The notes under the pieces: generated by a model
Seen by the model: the letters and a program-made list of their open reading frames with translations, nothing else
What the model was told of the DNA's origin: nothing
Database searches by the model: none
Program-made: the position numbers and the translations under genes
DNA from: Welwitschia mirabilis
Lineage: Eukaryota > Gnetophyta > Gnetopsida > Welwitschiales
Direction of reading: 5' to 3'
Assembly: GCA_051453625.1 (NCBI GenBank)
Contig: JBOZIK010000001.1
Location: 143,965,218 to 144,029,217, forward strand
DNA length: 64,000 nucleotides
Shown here: positions 46,575-57,599 of the stretch, piece by piece
Numbering within the stretch: the stretch's first letter is position 1
How the letters are laid out: each line of letters starts with the position of its first letter

Positions 46575-47880
46575 AAGTACAAAGCTGAGTTTAGAAATTT
46601 TAAATTTAAAAGATAGAAATTTATAAAACATTCTGATAAGCATGAAAAGAGTAGTTAATGAAAATGTGCTAATTAGGATGAAGTAGATTAATAAATGTCT
46701 AACAAATGTGCTATCATAAAAATGATTAAGAGCAGTGTGTAGAACTCGAAAAAACTAAAAATAAACATCACAAAATTATTAAGAAAACTTATCTAAGCAA
46801 GAATTGAATTCTTTATTAAAAATTAGATAAGAACACCATTAAATGTTAAGGTCCTAAAATGATAAGAAAATATGGAAATTACTTTGAAACAACTAACTGA
46901 ATGACCAAAAAAAAACAAAAATAATGGACATAAGGTAACATAAAGAAGATGGCTTACCTAGTAGACTCCCGTGGAAAAAATCATAACATCACTTGATTTT
47001 AAAATGCATGACTTGATGTATAAAAAATTTCATTTGATAAGGTAGTGGTTGCTTTGATGTTAAAAATTAAATGCTTCAAACGATAAGTGACAAAATTAAA
47101 GATTTGCTTAAAAATGAACTCACCTACTTAAATATTAAAACAAACACCCGAATCTTTAGAAATGAAATGATCATGTGAAAGGATTAAGAGTCTAGGAAAT
47201 AAGTAATGCCTTTAATGTTACCACAAACATCACTGATCTCGTAGCCTCCAATTTTTTATTATTTTATTATCTAACTATCAATGATGAAGGGAGTGCAACC
47301 ATAGTCATAGAATTAAAAACTTACAAAGCATGGCCAACTAACCTCTTAGTAGATTTTCCACAGCAATCATATTATACTACGAAAGGCCCTTCCTAAGAAA
47401 ATTTTCCCTAGTGTACTTGCGATAAGACACCATAATAACCATGTTTTTGAGCTATCTTAGATATAAAACATCATGGTTTTATTTCACTTATTTTCTTCTT
47501 TTTTTTTGTGTACAAATGAAAGCATTCCACATGAATGAACACTTCAAAAGACAAAGGTGAAGTAATAATATAAAATATAGAAAAGAACATTCTTAAACAA
47601 TCTAAAACCTTTTCATCATTAAGAAAAAATGTTAAAAATAAAGCATCTTCCTTTAAATTGAAGTTCATAGATGTGTGAATGTCTTAAACTTAGATGAATT
47701 CAATCTTACCACTGTAAAATGCCCAAGTCAAAGACTAGTTATGGAAATATATACATAACTCATGTTTGAAAGGTGATCAAGTGATGTGATAATGGCCTCC
47801 AAAGCAAAAAGCTAAGAAAAAATCCAAATAATGATAGGAAAAAAGTTTTCCTTATCAAGGAGAACCTCTAAGGCTAGTCA
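46575..47880 (-). other. gypsy-B 3' non-coding region (integrase-proximal part)
   Basis: Homologous to gypsy-A 31,000-33,040. No protein recognised; the frame at 47,471-47,668 is not supported by the sister copy. Confidence 0.6.
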
Positions 47881-48870
47881 TTCTATCATATTTATATCAC
47901 AAGGTTGCTCATATATTTTCAACCTTTGTCAATTAACTTTATAAATTTCTTTAGTGGTTAAGTCAGAGATCTCAATAGATCCATTAGAATGTACTTTTTT
48001 AATGAGGTAAGGACTAAACCATTTTAAGGTTAACTTATTGTGTATAAGATACATCAAGTATTATAAACAAAACTAGTTAACTAGGTTTAAAGTTCTTATG
48101 AATTAACTTCTTATCATGTTTGAACTTACTTTGGGCTCTGTGTATAAGTTGACGATGAATAGATCGAGTTCGTTTTATATCTAAATGACCTAATTAAGCT
48201 AAAAAAGTTTTAAAATTCTCTTCTAAATTCATAAGATTAAGTTAATATGTAAAACAATAAGAATTGTAACAAACATCAATAGATAAACTACAGACTTTAC
48301 CATATACAAGTTCATAAGGTAAAAAATCAAGTGAATTATGCCAAGTGGTATGGTAAGCCCAAAGAACATCATTAAATTTAAAATCCCATCACTTGTTATG
48401 AGTAGAGAAAAGTTTTTAAAGAATTTTTTTAATTTCTCTATTAGTGTTTTTAGCTTATTCATTAGTTTGAGGATGGTAAACACAAGCTACGTAATGTTCT
48501 ATATCAATGAATAAAAGAAGTTTTCTAAAAAGATGGTTAATGAAGTAAGTTACATGGTCACTAATGATTATTCAAGGAAACTAAAGCATTGAAAAATTTA
48601 AGTTCTAAGAAAGTTATAAATGGTTTGAGCATCATTTGAGGAAGTAGAAACTACTTTAACCCCTTCAATCACGTAATCCATAGCAACTAAAATGTAATTG
48701 TTGTCTTTAGAAGTTGGTTTAATTAAGCCTATGAAATTGATTCCCCAACATTCAAAAGGTTCACACTCAAGAATAGGTTTGAGTGTCATTTTCTATGATC
48801 ACAAAAGGCTACCAAAACATTGACATGCATCACACCTTTTAGCATACTTAAAAGAGTCCTAAAAAAGACT
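47881..48870 (-). pseudogene. gypsy-B integrase relic
   Basis: Minus strand. CDACQCFGSL near 48,800-48,830 ends the zinc domain. At 48,598-48,789 the frame reads PILECEPFECWGINFIGLIK then NYILVAMDYVIEGVKVV; the first catalytic aspartate is again asparagine (GIN). Near 48,290-48,410 LWAYHTT then PYELVYGKVC matches LWAYRTA...PY.LVYGK.CHLP. Near 47,900-48,030 KLTLKWFSPYLIKKVHSNGS, then KVN, a stop, QRLK matches the C-terminal KLRSRW.GPF...V...GAVEI....FKVNGQRLK module. The frame at 48,229-48,483 is in the wrong register. Confidence 0.93.
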
Positions 48871-49199
48871 AAACTAATAGAATCCAGAGTGGAAAATTTT
48901 CATGGCTATTTTCTGACTGTTAAAGTATCCACCACAAATACCACCATGATAAAGATGAAGGATATCAATTTTCGTTCATTCTACTATACATTTTCTCATC
49001 ATTTGATCTTTACATCTATACTAAAGATGGGGTGCTATCCACTCGTAGTTACCTATCCTATGGAGAAAAGATTTTCTTTGATTGTGACTCTAATTTTGTG
49101 GTGCTTTGAAAGTGATAAGATAGTTGATGGTATCTGCATACCATGAAGGCGGATGATTAGAAGATACAGCAAATAGTTATTCATTTGGAAAAGAATCAT
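48871..49199 (-). pseudogene. gypsy-B pol linker between RNase H and integrase
   Basis: Connector and integrase N-terminal zone, decayed, aligned with gypsy-A 34,001-34,330. The plus-strand open frame at 48,820-49,146 is its shadow. Confidence 0.6.
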
Positions 49200-50460
49200 T
49201 AATAAAAAGATCATTAGAAGAAAAAGTAAGGCATGATGAGTAATATGCTACATTATTATGTTTTTCTATCTTATCTACGATGGTGAGATTAAATTCTTAT
49301 ATTAAGAGGATCCATCTAATTAACCTAGTGCTAGAATCTTTCTTAATTATTAAGTATTTAATCACTACATGGTCTACATAAACATTTGTATGGAAGCCTA
49401 AAAGATAATATCTAAGATTGTTGAGGTAAAAGATTATGTCTAATATCTCTCTCTTAGTTGCTAAATAATTTGCTTGTGCTTTGGATAGTGTTTTAATATA
49501 GTAAGATATGACTTTCAAATCATTTTTATATTTTTATCCAAGCACCCCACCTACAACAAAATTACTAGCATGACATATTAACTCAAAATCTTTCTTCTAA
49601 TCATGTCTCATTACAATAGAAGCACAAGAGAGTTTATGTTTGAGTTTATCAAAATCAACCTAGTAGGATGTATTCTAATCAAATGAAGCTTCTTTTTCTA
49701 ATAACGAGTATAGGGGTTTACAATTTTAGCATAATCTTGTATGAAATAGTGATAAGAACCACAATGTCCAAGAAAAGATTGGAGTTGCTTAACATTGGTT
49801 GGAGGATTTAAGTGTTGAATGGTACCAAATTTTTTAGGGTCCATCTTAATTTATATTTTAGAAATGTAATGGCCTAGAACAATTTCATTACTAAGAATAA
49901 ACTCTTTAATCAACTTAAGTGAAAGCCACATTCTATGCATCTACTAATGACTTTTTCTAATATTTATAAGGTTTGATCAAATGTTTTTCCAAATATAGAA
50001 AATTCATCCATAAAGATTTCTATTGGATCCTCTAACATGTTTAAAACGATACCCATCATAGCACATTGAAAAGTTCCAGAAGCATTACATAATCTAAAAG
50101 ACATTCTTCTAAAAGTAAGCATCCTAAAAGGCAAAGTGAAAGTCATTTTGGCTTGGTCTTTACTAGCTATTCAAACCTGGTTATACTCACTACATCCATC
50201 TAAAATGTAATAGAAAATGTGTCCTTAAATTCTAGCAAGTATTTAATCAAGAAAGGGGATAGGATAATTATCTTTTTTTGTGACTTCATTAGTTTTCTAA
50301 AATCTATTCAAACTCTTCATTTCCCATTCTTTTTTAATACTACAGTTAAGGGACTAACTCATTCACTATCTAATATAGCTTAAATGATTATAGCATCCAT
50401 TATCTTAATGATTTCATTCTTAACTACTTGTTTAAGTGCTGTATTTAATATTTTTTATAG
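49200..50460 (-). pseudogene. gypsy-B reverse transcriptase and RNase H relic
   Basis: Minus strand. The frame at 49,964-50,146 reads TFTLPFRMLTFRRMSFRLCN then FQCAMMGIVLNMLEDPIEIF and MDEFSIFGKTF, matching [30 protein letters not shown] and IEVFMDDFSVFG; the second catalytic aspartate is glutamate. Upstream (50,150-50,450) substrate-binding blocks are present in pieces. RNase H at 49,297-49,518 reads ISYYIKTLSKAQANYLATKR then YYLLGFHTNVYVDHVVIKYL and STRLIRWILL, an Athila-type RNase H. The DD catalytic pair and frame are broken. Confidence 0.96.
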
Positions 50461-50961
50461 TTATCTAATAGGTTTCACATTTCCTCAAGATAGATTTTAT
50501 GCTAAATAATAGAAGGAGGATTAACAAATACATCTCTATGAGACTAAGTGAATGCATAAATTTTGGGAGTCAAAATGGATATTAAGGTTGATTCTTTATT
50601 AGGGAAGAGATTTTCATTAATTATGAGAGGTTTTTTTTAATCTTTATAAAGAAAAATATTACTAGGAAGATTTTTCAAATTCAGATTAAGATTTTTAGTT
50701 TCTGACTCATGCAGTGAAAGATCTCCCTTAAAGTGTGAATTTTCATTTGTTGTTAATAGTTGAACTTCATTGTAGATTAGGGATTCTATTTCTTTAAAAG
50801 TGATTTTCTAAATGCTTAGAGTTGGGCATATTGAAAGCTTCTAAGTTCTTTATTTCAAGTGGATCATCATAAAGAATAGGCTTATGTAACATCAATCATC
50901 TTTCTTTAAGGGAACAATGTTGAATGAAGAAAGTTGGTTTTATTTAATTTTTGATGTCCCA
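50461..50961 (-). pseudogene. gypsy-B linker between protease and reverse transcriptase
   Basis: Decayed connector. Aligns with gypsy-A 35,561-36,087 (shared AAGTGGATCATCATA near 50,855 and 36,055). No motif. Confidence 0.6.
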
Positions 50962-51430
50962 TTAATCACCTATATCTTTCTCAGCTACATCAAAAACTCT
51001 AATTAAAAACTTTCTATTTCTTAGATGATACTTCATCATCCTAGTCCTTGTGTCAATAATGCAGTGAGCTATTACACAGAAGGATCCTCCTAGAAGTAAT
51101 GAGTAACCTCCATTATGTTTAACTTCTATGATAACCACATCTTTTGGGTAGAATGCCTCTTCAATTTGGATCACTAAATCTTTGATGATCCCTAATGGTT
51201 TCTTAACCAAAGTATCTGCTAATTCTAAGAGAATCTGAGTAGGCTCCATTCTAACTTCTAAACAAAGTCTCTTACAAATGTGTAATGGCATGATGTTAAC
51301 ACTCAGCCCAATGCTAATTAAAGCCTTTTTAATCTTTTGGTATCCTTCTAATTTTATACTCACTTTTGATGCCCCTAGATCCTTAAATTTTGGAGATTTT
51401 TGTAACACTAAGTTTGTGAGGGATTAAGCT
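50962..51430 (-). pseudogene. gypsy-B aspartic protease relic
   Basis: Minus strand, an open frame of 148 codons at 50,962-51,408, the longest real coding remnant in the window. FKDLGASKVSIKLEGYQKIK, then ALISIGLSVNIMPLHICKRL matches the ALLDLGASVNLLPYS.YK.L protease core, with the catalytic D-x-G-A-S altered to S-I-G-L-S. Then ELADTLVKKPLGIIKDLVIQ (LADRSVK.PRGIVEDVL.QV) and NGGYSLLLGGSFCVIAHCII (PIILGRPFLATA.ALI). The frame survives although the active site is lost, so survival is by chance or recent. Confidence 0.95.
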
Positions 51431-53350
51431 AAAAAGACTTTACTATGAATAACTCATTTTTGTTTTCTTCTTGCTAAGTCTTTCCATAGCTTTGAATACC
51501 CTAGATTTTCTTGCAAAAGTTTCCAAAAGGGTAAGTTTATACTTACATTTTTTATTAAGGTTTTTAGATATTCATTGAAAGTTGACTCAGTGTTAAGCTA
51601 ATCAATCTAATGGGTAGTTTAATTCTTTTTTAATTGTTGTAAAGAATTTTTCTTTTTACTTTTATCAAGAGAAGGGAAGTTGTAATTTTTTAATATTTTG
51701 ATGTCCTCTTCTTCATCATCATCTCTAATGTCATTTTGGAAGATTTATACTTCATCATGTCCACTTTGTGTTACAACCTTACAATCTCTTAATACTTCAT
51801 TGGTATTTGGTAAAGGTTGTATTGCTAATGATCCCTGCAGTCTTTAGGTTGCAACATGATTTGTTATAGGACATTTACTAAGTTTTCAATGTTGGTGTTT
51901 TTCTTTTCTTGTAATTTTATTAGTTTATCTATAGAGTTCTAAAGTGAATCATCTTAATGTTGAAAATTTGATGGACTTGGTTAAAAGTTTACATTTTCAA
52001 AATTATTCATAAAAGGTTGGACATTGGTTTTAAAATTTTTGAACTTATTTTCAAAGTTTTAAACATTGGATTTTAAATTCATCCTAGGTTGTGATTGGTT
52101 TTGGTTTTGGTTTTATAAGTTTGAAATTTTTTGGTTGAAAGCATAAACTTCCTTATGTATCTTCTCTTTGTAGATTGGAAAAAGTGGATAATCTTTAGTT
52201 ATGTGGTAGTTGTCCTTGCATAAGTTACATGTTGGCATAACATTCTTTTTAGTTGCTAATTTAGCATCTAAAATCATCTCAGTATACTTTTTCAAAGTTG
52301 TTGTAAAGTCATAATCAAGTTTGTAGGGTTGTATTCTACCTCCTTTTCTTATTTTACCTCTTTCAAATATTTGATGATTTATCCTATAGTGCAGTTATCT
52401 TTTGATGTAGGCCAAGTTTGTCTCACCTTCACTAGTTCTTCTAATGTTTTTTAAGTGTTTTCTAATGTGAGATTTACTGAGTTTCCACCACAAGAGAAAT
52501 CTATAAGTTATTTCATTTGGTGGTTTAACCCACTATAAAAGTAGTTAACTAGCTCCTCTTGTGTGAAAGCATCTACTAGATTAGAGTGAATTATGATAAA
52601 GGAGCATTAATATGTGAAAGAATAATCCTTATTTAGTTGTTATTAAAAATTTGTTACTTCTTTTTTTCTTTTTTTAATGGTTTCTTCACTCATAAATATT
52701 TTAATAAATACTTCCTGTACTGATTCCACATTTTTAGACTTTTATGGGGTATAGTTTTTAGTCAATTTTTTTCTCTTTTCTTTAATTTTATTGGAAAAAT
52801 AACCATTGAGGTACAATCATTAATTCTTTTCTTTCTATTTTCTAAGGTAAGAACTAACTATTCGATGTCCACAATGTGTTGAAGAGAATCCTCATCATAT
52901 TCACCACTAAAGATGGGATAGGCATTTAGATTCTTTAATTTGACATAATCTCTTGAGGGTAAATCAAAAGGAGTTTGAATTTTTCATTTCCTATTAGCTA
53001 TTAATTCCTTGAGGGTAAGGTTTGCTTTAGGATCAAGGGTTGAAGATCCTACAACTTACTTTTGTTTTTGTGTAGCACTCGACATTGTAAAGTTATCTTC
53101 TTCTCTTAAATTATCTTTTAAAAATTTTGTTTTATAGGTCACATTCAGAAAAAAAATAAACTCTGAAGGAATATTTTATGCACCTGAAAATTGTTTATTT
53201 GACCTAACTTTAAAGTCGACCAGTCCTTCTCTAATGTTCTCTTCTATTAGTAGCCTTTCTCTTTGATACTTCTTTTCTAAATTGACTATGTCACAGCATC
53301 CTGCAAATTGAAAATAATAAAAAATGAAATTAAAAATAACTAATAGTCAT
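51431..53350 (-). pseudogene. gypsy-B gag relic (with CCHC remnant)
   Basis: Minus strand. The frame at 52,113-52,295 includes VMPTCNLCKDNYHITKDYPL, a CX2CX4HX4C knuckle with the last cysteine changed to tyrosine. Near 52,440-52,540 GLNHQMKELIDFSCGGN and SVNLTLEN matches the gag core FY.GL......L.D...GG.....T..EA. The start lies near 53,100 (SSATQKQK-like frame, ..NIVEC). The RNA-binding and particle-forming protein is not functional. Confidence 0.88.
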
Positions 53351-53726
53351 CCTTTCAATCATGGGAAGGATAAATACGACAATGAAAACTTATTATTACT
53401 AAACTAATATTGCTATAATCTGAAAATAGAAAAGTAAAATAAAAGGATGTCATCTACTACGTCATGGGGACAACAGATAAAATCATGGTTATTTTACTTC
53501 TAAAACCAAAATTAAAAGAAAATTCACAAATAGAAAGTAAATTGAAAAATATGTATCTTCATTCTCAATTTCATGGGGACGACAGATGATAGATTGAGAA
53601 AAACCAAAAACTAAAAATACAAAACTTATGATTCCTAATTAAAAAATTCAACATTGCTATAGATGAAGAACTAAATAAAAATTTGATTTGCTTAGCTAAA
53701 CGATGACAATCCTTATGGTCCTTAGC
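53351..53726 (-). other. gypsy-B 5' leader
   Basis: Non-coding between primer site and gag. The phrase GGGGACAACAG/GGGGACGACAG with flanks occurs twice (53,466 and 53,576), also as ATGGGAAGGA at 53,362. The open frame at 53,571-53,765 is not supported by gypsy-A. Confidence 0.6.
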
Positions 53727-53750
53727 ATCCTTCCCTCGCAATGGCATTAA
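53727..53750 (-). promoter_or_regulatory. gypsy-B primer-binding site
   Basis: Minus strand TTAATGCCATTGCGAGGGAA, close to the LTR start TGTTGTGC at 53,753. Compatible with the Athila-type TGGCGCCGTTGCCGGGGAAG after transitions. Confidence 0.7.
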
Positions 53751-53752
53751 TA

Positions 53753-54996
53753 TGTTGTGCTGCATATTTTTACAATCCTTTTTATCTTAATAAATCTTGA
53801 TAATCACAAATATGTATATATTGCAAAATACACACTCTAGTATAAATGAGAGTGATTCAAATGTCATAACCCATCGAAGAATTACAAGAGAAGAATGAAA
53901 ATTAACTTCTAAAGTGAATGTAATATTCTAAACTTAAGAACAATGCAATAAATTAAAGATGCAATGTAATGCAAGTGCAACTGAACTTAAATGAGCACTT
54001 ATCTAAGTATCGAATCAATGTGTCAAGAAGGTCATTCCTATATAACCTAAATTAATAAATGATACTGTCACTAACTAAGGCTAACTTAAGCTATCATATG
54101 AGTTGAATAAATCAATGCAAAATGAATCCAAAACTACTTTCTTCAACCTTAACAAAGGCTACTCTTAGAACCTATATCATCAATAAAACTGTCACCAGAT
54201 CAAGAACAACATAAACCATAAAAAAAATATAACTAAATTGAATGCACAAATGAAATAGAGTTTTATATTAAAATATAACTTGCATCTGGGTTATAAAATA
54301 GCTAAGCCTCAATGGAGGATGCATAGCCCTTCATCAAGGAAATGTCTTTCTTCAACTCATAAGATGGATATCTAGCCCTTTGATCTCATGTCATGACAAT
54401 GTCTAGTACAAATAAAGATGGATAGGAGAGTCAAAAAGAGATCTTATTTATAGGGCTAATAATACAAAACTATCACACAAAATGCACTATAAAATTTTCT
54501 CAATTCCAAGAAAGAAATGGATGAAATGGCTAAAGGTTGGCTGGTTGTTACAAGTGTTATCCTACCTATTATGGGGATGACCAAGGGGATGATGAATCAA
54601 ACATTATACTCGTTGTCTTGCATGTCATGGGAATAACCATGGGGACAACACTCCTTTAGAAATGATGATTCAGTAGTACTAGCTCTAGTTCATGTCAGCA
54701 TTCCTATGTGGCTTGTGCAATGTTGTCCTCCTGCCTATTGTGGGAACAATAGGGAAGATGATAGTCTTCTTTGTTCTTTCAACTCAAGAGAAGCTATCCT
54801 TTTTCATAGTAATCTTCCTCCAAGGCACAATGTATCAAAATATGCTTTAAATGCCTCTAATCATGAGAATAATTACATATTTATAAGATCTTCCATCAAT
54901 TCTCCATAATCCTCAAAATTTTAGTTAAATCTATATAAATGTCTGCAAAATAGCTCATAACACCCCATCAAATACATACAATTTGGCAGTGCATCA
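53753..54996 (-). repeat. gypsy-B 5' LTR
   Basis: 1,244 bp, limits TGTTGTGC and GTGCATCA on the plus strand. Direct repeat of 43,574-44,817. The open frame at 54,706-54,909 lies on the antisense side of this LTR and is not a gene. Confidence 0.95.
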
Positions 54997-55483
54997 CTTC
55001 TTTTATAACATAGCATGATAAATATAATAATTTATAAATATCTTAAATTCTAAAATAGACTAGCCGTATGCTAATAGTTAAATCATTAGTCTCAATAGAA
55101 TTATCATGATAAAAGTTAAAGACTGAAGGAATCTAATTTAATGCTTAACATTTTCAATGAGTGTCATAGAAAAATTACTAATATTATATCATTTTATGGA
55201 CAAGGTAATGAATAACTAATTAAAACATTCAATTCATATGCATGAACATATAGGAAAACATATTTAAGGATACATAACTAGAATGTATCAAGGCATACTA
55301 TAAGCAACCATAATGATTAAGGAATGTGCTAAACTAGCATCATTGTATAACTATAACATACATATATATTTACATTAAATCACAAAACACATATCATTAT
55401 GGTAAGAGAATCTCATAACTAATTCCTTTTATAATTGCTAATATAATAGTACAAAGAAACTCAACTCATATTATGCCCTATGT

Positions 55484-55543
55484 ACATGTGTATATGTGTG
55501 TGTATTTATATATTTATAGATACATATGTGTGTGTGTGTGTAT
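55484..55543. repeat. compound TG/TA microsatellite
   Basis: Mixed TGTG and TATA units (GTGTATATGTGTGTGTATTT, later ATGTGTGTGTGTGTGTAT). Confidence 0.85.
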
Positions 55544-55894
55544 CAAAAACTATTAGTTATAATTATCATCCTTCTACTTTAATAACTTAAAATTTTTATT
55601 ACATATAATCACATAACATTACTAATGCACATTTTTTGACATAAGTATAAAATCATAAACATATCAACCATTTAACTATTAAAAAATAAAAGATGCTTAA
55701 TCTTGAAAAAGTAAACATTATGGTAGTCTAACTAGTAGTTATTCGTTCTTCATTTAGGAGGTCATTGTAGTTGTACTTTAAGGGGAAGGTACAATTGCTA
55801 AAATGTTGAGTTTGACATCTATATTACCCTCCAATACATTTTAAGGTAATAATGAAACATTCTTATCCTTTATAATATATACATAACACTATGC

Positions 55895-56095
55895 AATTGA
55901 GAAAACATGATATAATATGATATAATATTATGCATAAATATAACATAATATAATATATTTGTATTATTATGCATATGAGGTAACATGATATAATATAATA
56001 TTATGCATATAATATTATATAATATAATATATTTTCTATGTAGTATAATAATATAATATTAATAAAATAAAAATACATAATAATAACACTTGGAG
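55895..56095. repeat. ATAATAT-rich low-complexity tract
   Basis: Repeated (ATAATATGAT) and (ATAATATTATGCAT) units, partly self-complementary; GATATAATAT recurs at about 55,909, 55,919 and 55,988. Confidence 0.75.
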
Positions 56096-56197
56096 TATAC
56101 CTATGTAACTTATTATATATGTTTATGATATTAATGTTGACCACATTTATTCAAATAATTTAATATGTTCATATTATATATGAGAAACCTTACTATA

Positions 56198-56200
<3 letters not shown>

Positions 56201-56259
<59 letters not shown>

Positions 56260-56271
56260 GCGTGTGTGTGT
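56201..56271. repeat. (TG)n microsatellite
   Basis: About 35 TG units with two CG interruptions near the end. Confidence 0.98.
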
Positions 56272-56314
56272 AACTATCTCATAATTTAACCTATAATGTC
56301 ATGTATTTTTAAAT

Positions 56315-56434
56315 AATTATCATTATATATTTACTTATCCTAATTATATATACTTATATATCTAACCTTATTATATATCTAACCTTATTATATATAATTA
56401 TCATTATATATTTACTTATCCTAATTATATATCT
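56315..56434. repeat. duplicated 38-bp A+T-rich block
   Basis: ATAATTATCATTATATATTT followed by ACTTATCCTAATTATATAT occurs at about 56,315 and again at about 56,395. Between them TATATATCTAACCTTAT is itself doubled. Confidence 0.85.
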
Positions 56435-56472
56435 AATTTGCCTAGTTCCATAATTATATCTTTAACCTTATT

Positions 56473-56474
<2 letters not shown>

Positions 56475-56516
<42 letters not shown>

Positions 56517-56551
56517 CACTCGCGCGCGTGCGTGCGTGTGTGCGCGTGTGC
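56475..56551. repeat. (TG)n microsatellite with CG-rich tail
   Basis: About 19 TG units, then CGAGCACTCGCGCGCGTGCG and more GTGCG units. This is the densest CpG cluster in the window. The cysteine/valine open frame over it (56,478-56,681) is an artefact of the repeat. Confidence 0.97.
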
Positions 56552-57412
56552 TATAATTTACCTTCTATTTATCCCTTTTTTTAACATCTTATATTTCATT
56601 ATATGTCATAATATAACTATATCTTGCCCTTATATCTACACTTATATAATATTATATATTTATATAATGAATATAAAATAATTGATGTAGGAAGTAAAAT
56701 ATAGAGTATAAAATGTAAAAGAGCTAAAGGAATAGAAATGTAATGGTATAAATATGATAGCATTATTATAATATATGAAATTAATGTATATATTAAATGT
56801 ATGCAATAAAATACTATATAAAATATAGATCAAATTTAACAAACAAATAGAACATTTATAAAGCCAATTGTCTAAAGGTAAATGTAATCTTTTAATAAAG
56901 TAAAATGAATTTGTTTAATTATCCAAAACCCAAAATTCTAACAAACAAATGTTGCATTAGATGTGAAAAGCTAAGTTTTCTTACTTATCTATTATATATT
57001 TTTATTATATTTATTTATTCCAGAGAGCTTAACTCAAATGTCTCTATTCTGGAAAAGGGTGTTTAAAACAAATAAATTCATTGAGAAGTTTTATCTTTTT
57101 TCTGAAGAGATAAAATCAACTCTTGAGACAGCATAAACATAGATTAAAAATTCAAACCATCATGAAAAGTTTATTTTCAAGAGGAAGACAACAATAATTT
57201 TAATAAGAATTAGGGACTCTATCATTTTTTACTACTACTATTAACTTTCAGTAAGTAACTAAGTAAATATGTAGCTTAGTCTAAAAGGCATTCTACCTAA
57301 GAGTAAATAGTATTGAGAGGAGAATAAAAAGCATTAACATCAAGATATAAAATAGGAATTGGTAATCAACACCTTTTTTTAATGTCTTTACTCCTATTCT
57401 TACTTCCTCTGT

Positions 57413-57439
57413 GCAGCATACAGGGCCCTTGCATGCTGC
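57413..57439. other. short G+C-rich inverted repeat
   Basis: GCAGCAT (57,413-57,419) and ATGCTGC (57,433-57,439) form a perfect 7-bp stem; the loop contains the palindrome AGGGCCCT. It lies just downstream (in element direction) of the LINE relic. Function unknown. Confidence 0.5.
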
Positions 57440-57599
57440 CCAATTCCTTTGTTTAGTAAAAATATTAAAAGCCCCAGTGTAATTATAACCTTATCTATTA
57501 CATATTAGGTAGTTGAAATGAATATGCAATGAGATTTTAAAGCTTTAATAATAAAGTAACCAAGTGTTGTTGATGTCATTTCAAACAAAATTAATTTTA

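Larger units (their letters stand above)
43574..54996 (-). mobile_element. gypsy-B: Athila-like Ty3/gypsy element with nested solo LTR
   Basis: Second copy of the gypsy-A family on the same strand. Two LTRs of equal length (1,244 bp each as I place them) enclose, in minus-strand order, primer site, gag with CCHC, protease, reverse transcriptase, RNase H, integrase, a 3' region and a polypurine tract. It is better preserved than gypsy-A: several frames of 60-148 codons survive. A solo LTR of the copia-C family sits in its 3' region. I found no perfect target duplication (ATCTT before 43,574, CTTCT after 54,996), so either it has decayed or an end has been rearranged. The element lacks the 1.5-kb 3' segment found in gypsy-A. 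Confidence 0.93.
54997..57599. other. intergenic A+T-rich sequence with microsatellites
   Basis: No coding homology. 55,900-56,090 is an ATAATAT-rich tract. 56,201-56,551 carries two (TG)n runs. 56,680-57,400 is featureless. Near 57,413-57,439 lies a short G+C-rich hairpin. Confidence 0.6.

Noticed and set aside
48820-49146. Plus-strand frame of 108 codons
   Set aside because: It is antisense to the gypsy-B integrase/RNase H linker, whose minus-strand homology is clear.
54706-54909. Plus-strand frame with CPPAYCGNNREDD as a small cysteine-rich protein
   Set aside because: It lies entirely in the gypsy-B 5' LTR, and the 3' LTR copy does not preserve the frame.
43569-55001. Target-site duplication for gypsy-B
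   Set aside because: ATCTT before and CTTCT after the LTRs do not match; no shift of the boundaries that keeps the LTR alignment gives a convincing duplication.
56478-56681. Cysteine-valine repeat protein
   Set aside because: It is a (TG)n microsatellite read in frame; no coding evidence beyond the repeat.
57405-57445. miR160-like microRNA precursor (GCATACAGGG resembles part of a miR160 target)
   Set aside because: Only about 10 bases match and the stem is 7 bp, far too short for a plant precursor.
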